Assembly (NCBI GenBank): GCA_040905505.1
Contig: JBBDRL010000059.1
Coordinates: 1-37,083 of the forward strand
From: WHSP01 sp040905505
GTDB lineage: Bacteria; Gemmatimonadota; Gemmatimonadetes; Longimicrobiales; Longimicrobiaceae
Direction: 5' to 3'
Length of the DNA: 37,083 nt
Part shown: positions 24,749 through 32,113 of the stretch, piece by piece
Layout: the number at the start of each line of letters is the position of its first letter
Position numbering within the stretch: position 1 is the first letter of the stretch
The notes under the pieces: model-generated
Database searches by the model: none
The model's input: the letters and a program-made list of their open reading frames with translations, nothing else
Told to the model about the DNA's origin: nothing
Program-made: the position numbers and the translations under genes

Positions 24749-24780
24749 ACCTCGGTCCGTCACAGGGATGGCTTCATTTC

Positions 24781-25299
24781 TCACCACTTCCCCGCATAAC
24801 CGAGCGACAGCGGCGCCACTGTCCGGGTGAGGAGTTGGTAGCGCAACCTGGTGATCTGTCGGACGTGCAGGAGGTCATGAGCGGCCCAGCAGGCCAGCAT
24901 CTGTCTTCCGCTTATCGGCCCGGCGGTCGGATGATCGCGGCTGCGGTCGAGGTCGCGCGCCGGAAGCGACTCCAGCCAGGCCAGCGACTCCCCTCGCGCC
25001 ATCCGGAAGCGCTCCAGCGACTCGCCCAGGCGCCGCTCGGCGTACCGCCGGCTGGTGGCCCAGCCCACGGGGTCGATCGGCGCGAAGTCCTCCTCCGGCC
25101 GGTTCAGCAGGACCTTGACCCTCGCCCGGAAGTCCTCCACCTCCTCGTCGGCGAGGTGGTTGAGGACCTCGATGATGGACCAGTGCCCGGGACCGGGTGA
25201 CCAGTGTGCTGATTCGTCGCTCAGCCCCGTCACCAGATCGCCGATCGCGTGCCCGGTCGATTGGAGCGAAGCGTAGGTCTGGGCCGTTGCTGATTGCAT
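24781..25299 (-). CDS. DinB-family four-helix protein
   Basis: A 172-aa DinB/YfiT-like protein. The four-helix bundle carries three well-placed histidines: SIIEVLNHLADEE near residue 48 and WAAHDLLHVRQITRLR near residues 141 and 145. This is the typical 3-His metal site of the superfamily. Relatives are thiol-dependent transferases or unknown; the substrate here is unknown. It follows the amidohydrolase gene at 30 nt and probably shares its transcript. A hairpin sits across its ribosome binding site. Confidence 0.9.
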   Translation of the reverse strand: MQSATAQTYASLQSTGHAIGDLVTGLSDESAHWSPGPGHWSIIEVLNHLADEEVEDFRARVKVLLNRPEEDFAPIDPVGWATSRRYAERRLGESLERFRMARGESLAWLESLPARDLDRSRDHPTAGPISGRQMLACWAAHDLLHVRQITRLRYQLLTRTVAPLSLGYAGKW

Positions 25300-25305
25300 C
25301 GAAAT

Positions 25306-25320
25306 AACTCCGTCGGAGTT
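25306..25320 (-). promoter_or_regulatory. Hairpin overlapping the DinB ribosome binding site
   Basis: On the minus strand AACTCCG-A-CGGAGTT forms a near-perfect stem between the amidohydrolase stop and the DinB ATG (25299). The only Shine-Dalgarno candidate, GGAG, lies in the downstream arm with 8 nt to the ATG, so the stem would hide it. Ribosomes finishing the upstream gene would open it. Confidence 0.4.
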
Positions 25321-25329
25321 CCCCGCGAA

Positions 25330-26628
25330 CTACATCGGCACCCGATTGCCGGCAATCCAGACCGAGTCGATGGTGCGGGTGTTTCGGATGTCCTCGAGAG
25401 GATTCTCCTCCAGCACGACGAAGTCGGCCCACTTGCCGGGCTCGATCGTGCCCACCTCGTCGTCGAGCCCCACACATCTCGCGGCGTTGCCGGTCGCCGC
25501 CAGCAGGATCTGCATCGGCGTCAGCCCCGCCTCGGCCATCATCTCCATCTCGAGATGCTCGAAGTAGCCCTGGAAGCGCCCGGCCGGGCCGCTGTCGGTC
25601 CCCAGGGCGATCCGGACTCCCGCGTCGGTGAGGTCCCTGAGGTTGTCCATCGCCTGCGGTAGCTGAGCCTCCCAGTACTGCGCCGCAGCGCTCTCGCGCG
25701 TCCGCTGCTGTCTGGCGGGATCCTGCAATGCGTCGACGACGGCGGGATCGGCCTCCCTCAGGAAGAACGGGTCATCGAAGAAATCCGGCCGCGAGCCGTA
25801 GACGAAGGTTGAGAGCTCGCGGGTGAGCGTCGGCGTAAGGCAGATGCGGCCCTCGCGAAGCAGAGCGATGAGCTCGTCGTCGACAGGCGCGTCGCGTACG
25901 CTGTGCGCGATGAAATCCACGCCGGCACGCAGCGCTTCCTTGGCATCCTCGAGCTCCACGATGTGCGCCGCCACGGGGATGCCGCGATCGTGCGCCGCGT
26001 CGATGAGCGCGCGATAGGTCTCGGGCGTCATCTTCTCGCGGGCACCGAGGCCACTGTCGATTCGAAACTTCACCCAATCGACGCCCATTTCGGCGATCTG
26101 CTGCACCTGCTGAACCGCCTCTTCCGCGCTCGAGGGATCCAAGACCGGACCCGCCACGAAGAGTCGCGCGCGGTCGAGCGACGGATCCATCTGTTCGCTC
26201 CGTACCTGCACGCCCTCCTCCTGGTCGTCGCCCAGGCTCAGAACGGTGGTAACGCCGTAGCGGGCGTAGAGCGAGAGTTGATCCAGGACGTTCTGCCGCG
26301 AGTAGTTGCCGGACTCGAGGCCCTGCACATCGCCGACATGCCCGTGTGTGTTGACGAGCCCCGGAATCAAGGTGCGGCCCGCCAGGTCGATCTGCTCGAT
26401 ACCTGCCGGGATCTGGAAGTCGCCCTGGGTTCCGATCGCCTGAATCCGGCCGTCCTCCACGAGAATGACGGACCGGTCCAGGGGGATCGACTCCGTTCCA
26501 TCGAACAGGCGGGCCCCGACGAACGCCTTCAGGGAGCTATCGTCTTCCGCCGCGGTGCCGCCGCCGCAAGCGGCGGCCAGGAGGAGCGTGGCGACGGCGA
26601 GAGTTCGGCCGGATGGAATCGGGCTCAT
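25330..26628 (-). CDS. Amidohydrolase-family lipoprotein (imidazolonepropionase/prolidase-like)
   Basis: A 432-aa metal-dependent hydrolase exported as a lipoprotein: the lipobox LLAAAC places the lipid on C21. The ATG at 26628 starts a proper signal; the earlier in-frame residues look non-coding. The TIM barrel has all the expected metal ligands: H95 and H97 in NTHGHVGD, K187 in VDWVKFRID (carboxylated lysine), H222 in AAHIVE, H242 in FIAHSV and D345 in LGTDSG. The C-terminal composite sandwich returns in EPGKWADFVVLEENP. The subgroup acts on peptides, lactones or hydantoin-like bonds; the substrate is unknown. It heads a probable operon with DinB. Confidence 0.93.
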   Translation of the reverse strand: MSPIPSGRTLAVATLLLAAACGGGTAAEDDSSLKAFVGARLFDGTESIPLDRSVILVEDGRIQAIGTQGDFQIPAGIEQIDLAGRTLIPGLVNTHGHVGDVQGLESGNYSRQNVLDQLSLYARYGVTTVLSLGDDQEEGVQVRSEQMDPSLDRARLFVAGPVLDPSSAEEAVQQVQQIAEMGVDWVKFRIDSGLGAREKMTPETYRALIDAAHDRGIPVAAHIVELEDAKEALRAGVDFIAHSVRDAPVDDELIALLREGRICLTPTLTRELSTFVYGSRPDFFDDPFFLREADPAVVDALQDPARQQRTRESAAAQYWEAQLPQAMDNLRDLTDAGVRIALGTDSGPAGRFQGYFEHLEMEMMAEAGLTPMQILLAATGNAARCVGLDDEVGTIEPGKWADFVVLEENPLEDIRNTRTIDSVWIAGNRVPM

Positions 26629-26793
26629 GGCCCCTGCCGGGAGGAGGGTTGGATGGGAGCGCTGAACCCTGCCGAAGCTAAACGGCCACGATAGAGGCAG
26701 CAAGTAGAATCCCGCAGTAGCGAACCTGATAATCCGCTAGGGGTTTTGACTGAACCGGACAAGCCGCACGACTGTCGGCGCTAGCGATTTTCC

Positions 26794-26822
26794 TTGTGTG
26801 CCAGTTAATGCGGGGTTAGCTA
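26794..26822 (+). promoter_or_regulatory. Weak candidate promoter for the basic hypothetical gene
   Basis: TTGTGT (26794-26799) and TAGCTA (26817-26822) are separated by 17 nt. This is about 75 nt before the ATG at 26901, in a 272-bp divergent gap that otherwise shows no gene. Both boxes are only fair matches. Confidence 0.3.
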
Positions 26823-26900
26823 TGCACAGGTGGCCACTAACAGGAGCCAGTCCCGGGCAGGGGCCGCGTTCCTGGAACCCTCCCCGCACGGCGATCATTC

Positions 26901-27323
26901 ATGGCAGAGCGCAACGAACAGGTTTTCGCGCGAGTACGCCAGGAGCTGGACAATAATCCGACGATCGGCTCGCGTGACCTGTATGAAATCGGCCAGGGCG
27001 TGGACAAATCGCTCTCGACAGAGACCCTACAGCAGTTTCACGCGCGCTACGTACTCCCGATCAAGCGGGAGGAGGCTGCCCGTAAAGGAGGAGGCAGAAG
27101 GAGACCCCGCCGGCGGGGTCGCAAGCCGAGGTCCGCGGAGCGCACCGCGAAGGCCGGAAACGGCGAGGACCGGTCCGACGGCCGGTCCTCGCCGGAGCGG
27201 GAACGCGTTCGCGGCGTTCTCCTCGATTTCGCGCGCGACTTCGCCGAAGCCGAGAGCCGCGCGGAGATTGTGCAGGTACTCAGCAAGGTGGACGACTACG
27301 TGGATCGCATCGCCCCGACCTGA
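26901..27323 (+). CDS. Hypothetical protein with a highly basic centre
   Basis: A 140-aa soluble protein. The N-terminal part (residues 1-58) has a small helical domain, with TIGSRDLYEIGQGVDKSLST and LQQFHARYVLPIKREEAARK. The middle (about 61-80) is strongly basic and Gly/Arg/Pro-rich, then comes an acidic/polar linker and a final helical segment RGVLLDFARDFAEAESRAEI. The layout, a helical head with a polybasic linker, suggests nucleic-acid association. I recall similar hypothetical proteins with the FHARY phrase but no function for them. Its last 28 bp overlap the end of the convergent Ada-like gene. No strong Shine-Dalgarno precedes the ATG. Confidence 0.7.
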   Translation: MAERNEQVFARVRQELDNNPTIGSRDLYEIGQGVDKSLSTETLQQFHARYVLPIKREEAARKGGGRRRPRRRGRKPRSAERTAKAGNGEDRSDGRSSPERERVRGVLLDFARDFAEAESRAEIVQVLSKVDDYVDRIAPT

Positions 27324-28174
27324 GGCCGGTTCGGCTCCTGTGCACCGGTCTCCTGTCGAAACGCTTCCCATGCCAGGATCGCCTTCTTGCGCGCCACTCC
27401 CCACCGGTAGTTCCCGAACCCGTAGGTACCGCGGACCACCCGATGGCACGGGATCAGATATGCGATCCGGTTTGCGCCGATCGCGCTGCCGACCGCACGA
27501 GACGCGGTGGGCGCTCCCATGGACCTGGCGATGGCGCCGTACGTGGTGACCCCACCCGGCGGGATCTCGAGGAGCGCCCGCCAGACCTGTAGCTGGAAAT
27601 TCGTTCCCCGCAGCAGCAGCGTGATCGGCGCTTCGGCAGTCGAGTTCGCGAAGATCGTCTCGATCAGCTTCCCCGTGCCCGGCTGGCTCCGCGTCAGCGT
27701 CGCCGCCGGCCAGCGGCTCGCGAGCTCCGCGACGGCATCGTCGGCTGGAACGTTGCTGATGAAGCTCATCTCGCAGATGCCCCGCCCGGTCACGCCGATC
27801 AGGCACTCCCCGAATGGCGTGGGATGGATGCCCCAGCCAATCTCCAACCCCTGCCCACCGCTCTTCATCTCGCCCGGCGTGACCGCATTGACCGCAACGA
27901 GGAGATCGTGCAGTCTACCGGAACCGGAGAGCCCCACCCCGTAGCTCGCGTCGAGCACCGCTCGATCCTCCAGTTCCCGACTCGCCGCTCCCGCCGTGAC
28001 GAACTGTAGAAATCGCTTCGGACTGACGCCCGCCCAGCGTCGGAACAGTCGCTGGAAATGAAATTCGCTCAGGCCGACCTCGGCGGCGAGCCGCTTGAGA
28101 TCCGGCTGTTCTGCGGCGTTCTCATCCAGATATCGGATCGCTCGCTCGATCCGTTGATAGTCCAGCTCGGACAT
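27296..28174 (-). CDS. AraC-type HTH fused to methylated-DNA-cysteine methyltransferase (Ada-like)
   Basis: A 292-aa protein. The ATG at 28174 has GGAG 9 nt upstream. Residues 5-105 form an AraC-type DNA-binding region (RLAAEVGLSEFHFQRLFRRW, GVSPKRFLQFV). The remainder is an O6-alkylguanine-DNA alkyltransferase: FQLQVWRALLEIPPGGVTTY (193-212), then the acceptor C243 in IPCHRVV, followed by GFGNYRWGVARKKAIL. The alkyl group is moved irreversibly from guanine to C243. The N-terminal Cys4 zinc domain of full Ada, which senses methyl phosphotriesters, is absent. Such short forms often act in repair with uncertain regulatory function. Its stop lies inside the 3' end of the convergent hypothetical gene. 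Confidence 0.93.
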   Translation of the reverse strand: MSELDYQRIERAIRYLDENAAEQPDLKRLAAEVGLSEFHFQRLFRRWAGVSPKRFLQFVTAGAASRELEDRAVLDASYGVGLSGSGRLHDLLVAVNAVTPGEMKSGGQGLEIGWGIHPTPFGECLIGVTGRGICEMSFISNVPADDAVAELASRWPAATLTRSQPGTGKLIETIFANSTAEAPITLLLRGTNFQLQVWRALLEIPPGGVTTYGAIARSMGAPTASRAVGSAIGANRIAYLIPCHRVVRGTYGFGNYRWGVARKKAILAWEAFRQETGAQEPNRPQVGAMRST

Positions 28175-28448
28175 GGAAACCGCTCCAGGTTGGGGGTGAA
28201 CGCCCACTCCCGGGATCACCGGGCGCAGGGACTGGCCTCTCGCCCAACGATGTCTCGAACACCGGTTGCATGCAATCCGATTCTTGCGCAGGTGCGTGAT
28301 GCCGGAAGCCGCCGAATTCCGCCACCCGCTGCAACCGTCTGGAGTCGGAGCCCGTTGTGCCGACTCGCGACCGCCTCCCGCGGCTCCCTCGCCAGCCATC
28401 CTTGCCGCGACGGCTGACAGCAGCCGCGCCGCCAAGCGGTGGAAGAGA

Positions 28449-29477
28449 TCAGGGTTCGGGGAGCTCCAGCCGGCCGTGCAGCCAATCGAGCACCGGCCTG
28501 GGCGTACCGTCGACGTCGCGTACCCCGTAGGCGGGGTGCGCGGGGTCGGTTTCGAGGCTGTACGGGTAGAGCCTCTCGGCGAGCTGTTCGCGCTGGTTGC
28601 CCCGAATCGTGCTCCGCCAGGCCTCCGCCTGATATGCCGGGCTCCAGTGCGACCCCGGTTTCGCGCCGCATTCCGTGACCCAGAGCGGGGCACGATCGCC
28701 CACGATCGCGGCTGCCTCGGCGATGATCTGGCGACTCTCCGGCCACGGCCCGTAAGCGTGGACCGCGATCGCGTCCGCCTCGATCCCCGTTTCCATCATC
28801 CCGCGAAGAAAACCGCGCCACCGCTCGGCTTCGTGGTCCGCGGTACCCCCCGTGACGAGCAGCGCCTGCGGGTGCGCGTCCTTGATCGCGGCGTATGCCT
28901 CCAACCACCAGCGACCATAGTTCCGTCCGACCCGCATCGCCCCCTGCGGCGGGCGCTCGCCGGCCCCGAACGGCGCCTGAACCCATACGTCCTGCTCGTT
29001 CCATAATTGCCACGACTCGGCCCGCGGAAGCCTCGAAATGATGTCGATGGCGAGCCGCGTGAACGCTCGAGCGGCCCCGGGGTCGTATGGCAGCCGGAAC
29101 ACTTCGCCATAGGCATTGTGCACCACGTACATCAGCTTCAGTCCGAGATCGGCAGCTCGCTCGGTGTTCTCGCGTGCCGTCTGCTGATAGCTCGGGACTT
29201 CGGCCCACAACGGTGTGTAGATGGTGCTGCGAACATGGGTGATGCCGAGATCCCGAACCAGCCTGAGATCGTCCGGCCGCAGCAGGTGGGAGTTGATGCC
29301 GAGGATGGGGTAGTCCTGCGCGGCGGCGGCGGCGGCCGTGGCCGGGGCCGGGACCGGCTGCTGGGCGGGAGCGGCGGCAGGCTCCTCCTCGGCGAGTCGG
29401 GCCGCTGCACTCGCGTCCTCGCGTCTGCACCCGACCGCCGCGACGAGCCCGGCGAGGAGGAAGTTTCTTCGATTCAT
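28449..29477 (-). CDS. Lipoprotein with a clan GH-A glycosidase-like domain
   Basis: A 342-aa exported protein. The N-terminus MNRRNFLLAGLVAAVGCRRE combines twin arginines with a lipobox VGC (C17), so it may travel by Tat and be lipid-anchored. An Ala/Pro-rich linker (residues 23-54) precedes a TIM-barrel-like domain. The acid/base candidate is E161 in QLWNEQD, where the preceding N160 is typical of clan GH-A, and the nucleophile candidate is E269 in LWVTECG. Other barrel marks are GINSHLL, DLGITHVRSTIYTPLW and AIAVHAYGPWP. The family (GH5, GH39 or similar) and the substrate are uncertain. Yip1 lies 31 bp upstream on the same strand. Confidence 0.82.
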   Translation of the reverse strand: MNRRNFLLAGLVAAVGCRREDASAAARLAEEEPAAAPAQQPVPAPATAAAAAAQDYPILGINSHLLRPDDLRLVRDLGITHVRSTIYTPLWAEVPSYQQTARENTERAADLGLKLMYVVHNAYGEVFRLPYDPGAARAFTRLAIDIISRLPRAESWQLWNEQDVWVQAPFGAGERPPQGAMRVGRNYGRWWLEAYAAIKDAHPQALLVTGGTADHEAERWRGFLRGMMETGIEADAIAVHAYGPWPESRQIIAEAAAIVGDRAPLWVTECGAKPGSHWSPAYQAEAWRSTIRGNQREQLAERLYPYSLETDPAHPAYGVRDVDGTPRPVLDWLHGRLELPEP

Positions 29478-29508
29478 GCTACCGCCTGGTGCTGCCTTTC
29501 TGATCCGA

Positions 29509-30024
29509 TCAGCCCCCCGCCACGGCCGCCATGACAGCGACGGGAATGGCGATCGCCAGCCAGCCGAGGACGGCCGTCGCGACTGCACGGCCGGTGCCGA
29601 AGTCGAGCGCCTGTCGGATCGCGATGATCCCCGCGATCAGAATCCAGATCGCGACCGCGGCGCGCAGCAGCCCACCGAAGAGCGGAATGATCCCGAACAC
29701 GTACAGAACCCCTGGCGATTGAGCGAACCCCAAGGTACGGAGCAACTCACCCCAGGTGGCCGTACCACCCAGCAGCTTGTCGCCGATCAGGTAGGTGATC
29801 CCTGCCCAGAGCAACCACCCCAGCAGCGCCGCCACGACCCCCGCGAGGACCGCCGCCAGCCCTTCGCCGGACGAGGCGATGCCCTGCGCGATCGCCACGA
29901 GCCCGACGACCATGGCCGCCTGTCTGGTCGCACCCTCGTCGTGCTCGACCGCCTCGTAGGTATCGACGTCCAGCAACGCCGCGTTCTTCATGCGTTCGAT
30001 CAGTCCACCGGTCGCCGTGGCCAT
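29509..30024 (-). CDS. Yip1-family membrane protein
   Basis: A 171-aa integral membrane protein starting at the ATG at 30024, with AGGGGG about 7 nt upstream. The N-terminal 35 residues are soluble (MKNAALLDVDTYEAVEHDEG). Then come about five membrane segments, including AAMVVGLVAIAQGIA, AVLAGVVAALLGWLLWAGIT, YVFGIIPLFGGLLRAAVAIW, ILIAGIIAIRQAL and AVLGWLAIAIPVAVMAAV. The order and the central loop YLIGDKLLGGTATWGELLRT match the bacterial Yip1 domain (DUF1282-like). Its function in bacteria is unknown; eukaryotic relatives act in vesicle traffic. It probably shares a transcript with the glycosidase-like gene. Confidence 0.8.
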   Translation of the reverse strand: MATATGGLIERMKNAALLDVDTYEAVEHDEGATRQAAMVVGLVAIAQGIASSGEGLAAVLAGVVAALLGWLLWAGITYLIGDKLLGGTATWGELLRTLGFAQSPGVLYVFGIIPLFGGLLRAAVAIWILIAGIIAIRQALDFGTGRAVATAVLGWLAIAIPVAVMAAVAGG

Positions 30025-30189
30025 CTGATGCCCCCTGTCAGTGTGAGCGGAAGGTCGTCCGGGCGTTCGCCAGCTAGTCGTCATACCCTGATCCTCTTGT
30101 CGTCAGCTCCTCCCGGAAAGTACACTTCGGCCGTGCGTCGGTGCCTGCGCAACCTGCAGCCTCACCGACGGGCGCGACCCACCGCTCGA

Positions 30190-31005
30190 CTACCCGTCGA
30201 GCCGCATCTCGTAGCGTTCGCGCACCCGCTCCAGCCGCACCGGTGATCCGAACACGCGGCTCAGCGGCTCCGAACGCAGGACGTCGGCCGTCCCGCCGTC
30301 AGCCGCCACACGCCCTTCCGAGAGCAGGATGACTCGACCGATCTCCGGGACGACCTCCTCCACGTGGTGCGTGATCAGGACCAGCGTCGTCCCGGCCCGC
30401 GCCAGCCCCCTGAGCTGCATCAAAAACTCCCGTCGGGCGACCAGGTCGAGTCCCGTGGTCGGCTCGTCCAGGACGAGGACATCGGGATCGTGGACGAGGG
30501 CCCGGGCGATCAGGACGCGTCGCACCTCCCCTGTAGACATCTCGTGCATGCGCTTGCTCGCGAGCCCGCCAGCGGCGATGCGGTCGAGGGCAGCGGAAGC
30601 GACCCGCCTCATTCCGGCGTCCACCTGATGATGGAAGAACAGAACCTCGCTCGCGAAGAAGGCCGCGACGACCGCCTCCAATCCAGTCACCCGACCCATG
30701 CTCGAGCCCGCCACGAACCGCTGGTGCAGCTCGGGCGATATGATGCCCATCCGGGAACGCAGCTCGGTCACGTTCCAACGCGCACGGCCGAAGATGCGGA
30801 CCGGCTGAACGCCTGTGTCGCTACCGAGCGGATAGATCTGACAGGTGAGCAGCTTGATCAGCGTCGACTTCCCGGATCCGTTCGGCCCCAGGATCGCCGT
30901 GTGCTCGCCTCTCGCGATCGAAAGGGTCACGCGGTCCAGAATGGGCACGCCGTTGCGAACAACGGTCGCTTCGTTCAGCTCGAGCAGTGGGATCTGACCC
31001 GACAT
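30190..31005 (-). CDS. ABC transporter ATP-binding protein, ModF/YlmA-like
   Basis: A 271-aa nucleotide-binding subunit. The ATG at 31005 gives a standard ABC start (PLLELNEATVVRNGVPILDR); the preceding 106 in-frame residues look non-coding. Walker A is GPNGSGKST (40-48), the Q-loop region is MGIISPELHQR, the signature is MSTGEVRRVLIARAL (an STGE variant of LSGGQ), Walker B is VLVLDEPTTGLD, and the H-loop is LVLITHHVEEV. The ISPELHQRF phrase and the STGE signature resemble the ModF/YlmA group. No permease or binding-protein gene is near, so it may be a soluble ABC ATPase or may work with a distant permease. Confidence 0.9.
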   Translation of the reverse strand: MSGQIPLLELNEATVVRNGVPILDRVTLSIARGEHTAILGPNGSGKSTLIKLLTCQIYPLGSDTGVQPVRIFGRARWNVTELRSRMGIISPELHQRFVAGSSMGRVTGLEAVVAAFFASEVLFFHHQVDAGMRRVASAALDRIAAGGLASKRMHEMSTGEVRRVLIARALVHDPDVLVLDEPTTGLDLVARREFLMQLRGLARAGTTLVLITHHVEEVVPEIGRVILLSEGRVAADGGTADVLRSEPLSRVFGSPVRLERVRERYEMRLDG

Positions 31006-31205
31006 CGCGGCGGATGGTGAGGAACGCAGGTGACCCGGGGACAAACTTCGGCTCTGGGGCGGCGCGGCGCCAGCGATCCTACCCGGCACGCGTCGCGCGG
31101 TGTCACGAGAAGATATCGGTACGCGTTTCTCCGATAGAATCAGATACCCCCGCGGTGCACCCGCGACCATCCATGAATTCGTGCGTACGGAGAGGGACGG
31201 TGGAA

Positions 31206-31652
31206 ATGAAGATGGCGGTAGGAACGCTCTTACTCGCTGTGCTGGCCGCCGGATGCACAAAGGAACCGCTGCAGTTTGCGCAGGAGCGGCCGGCGCGTGC
31301 CAGCGGTGCCGAGGTGCGGACATCGAACGGGGGGTCCTTCCGGCTGCGGCCGGGGGAAAGCGCCGTGTCTGCCGGCGGGGAGATCCTCGTCCTCTTCCGC
31401 GAGGTGGCGGCGGACAGCCGCTGCCCGCAGGACGTGACGTGCGTCTGGGAAGGCGACGCGGAGGCCGTGGTCGGAATCGCCGTGGAGGGGGGCTGGTGGA
31501 GCTGGCATACCCTGCATACGAACCTGGAGCCGCGCTCGGTACGCGCGCACGGACACGTGGTCACGCTGGCGGATCTGGAACCCCCCGCACTGTCCGACGC
31601 TCAAATCTCCCAGGCCGACTACGTGGCGGTCCTGCGCATCGAGCTCGAGTGA
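31206..31652 (+). CDS. Small lipoprotein with a conserved RCPxDVxCVWxG segment
   Basis: A 148-aa lipoprotein with lipobox LAAGC (C17). I chose the ATG at 31206; another at 31212 is possible. The single conserved-looking part is SRCPQDVTCVWEGDAEAVVG (residues about 77-96), where two cysteines probably form a disulfide. Similar secreted proteins with RCP..V.CVW.G occur in several bacterial phyla, without known function that I can cite. The C-terminus is strand-rich, suggesting a small beta sandwich. It diverges from the ABC gene and converges with PilZ. Confidence 0.8.
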   Translation: MKMAVGTLLLAVLAAGCTKEPLQFAQERPARASGAEVRTSNGGSFRLRPGESAVSAGGEILVLFREVAADSRCPQDVTCVWEGDAEAVVGIAVEGGWWSWHTLHTNLEPRSVRAHGHVVTLADLEPPALSDAQISQADYVAVLRIELE

Positions 31653-31653
31653 A

Positions 31654-31686
31654 CGGCCCGGCCCCTGAATCGCCGGGGGCCGGCCG
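31654..31686. terminator. GC-rich hairpin between convergent genes
   Basis: CGGCCCGGCCCC (31654-31665) pairs with GGGGCCGGCCG (31676-31686) with one bulged C over a loop of about 10 nt. It begins 1 bp after the plus-strand stop and ends 9 bp before the PilZ stop. No T-tract is present, so it may be a non-canonical terminator or a 3'-end stabiliser. Confidence 0.4.
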
Positions 31687-31695
31687 ATTGCGCGG

Positions 31696-32019
31696 TCAGC
31701 CGAACTGCCGCCTGAGGTGCCGCAGGTGCAGCTGCTCTCTCATGATCGCCAGGAAAGGGATCGGCGTCTTGTCGAGGAAGAGTGCAATGACGTGCTCGTC
31801 GCCCCAGACGACCTTACCGGAGACACGGAACTCCTTACCGTGCCGCATCGAGAGCCGTCCGCTCACCCGTGCGCCGTCGGCCGGCGGCACCCCCGCCGTG
31901 CGAAAGCGTAGCCCCCGCTCGGAGCACTCGATCACGTCTGAGATCGAGCTGCCGTATACGAACCGCGGCCGCGCCGTGGCGGGATAGATGATCCGGTAGT
32001 GGGCCCTACGATTCTGCAT
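31696..32019 (-). CDS. PilZ-domain protein (predicted cyclic-di-GMP binder)
   Basis: A 107-aa single-domain protein from the ATG at 32019, with GAGAGG upstream. The N-terminal cyclic-di-GMP motif RxxxR is present (NRRAHYRI), and the second motif (D/N)xSxxG appears as VIECSERGLR, with D replaced by E. The remaining strands include VSGKVVWGDEHVIALFL. The C-terminal part is a basic helix (MREQLHLRHLRRQFG). Stand-alone PilZ proteins act as adaptors for motility, polysaccharide export or transcription. No GGDEF or EAL gene is nearby. The substitution in the second motif leaves binding plausible but unproven. Confidence 0.82.
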   Translation of the reverse strand: MQNRRAHYRIIYPATARPRFVYGSSISDVIECSERGLRFRTAGVPPADGARVSGRLSMRHGKEFRVSGKVVWGDEHVIALFLDKTPIPFLAIMREQLHLRHLRRQFG

Positions 32020-32113
32020 ATGCCGAATGCCTCTCTCGTTCCGGGGTGCCGACGAGCAATCCTGGTCTAGAGGATCGACACGTTCGGACGTCCCGGAAAG
32101 CATTCGATGGACG

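Noticed and set aside
28216..29430. 404-aa minus-strand frame overlapping the glycosidase-like gene
   Set aside because: It is an alternative frame of the same strand, rich in Arg/Gly/Ala, while the other frame has lipobox and catalytic motifs.
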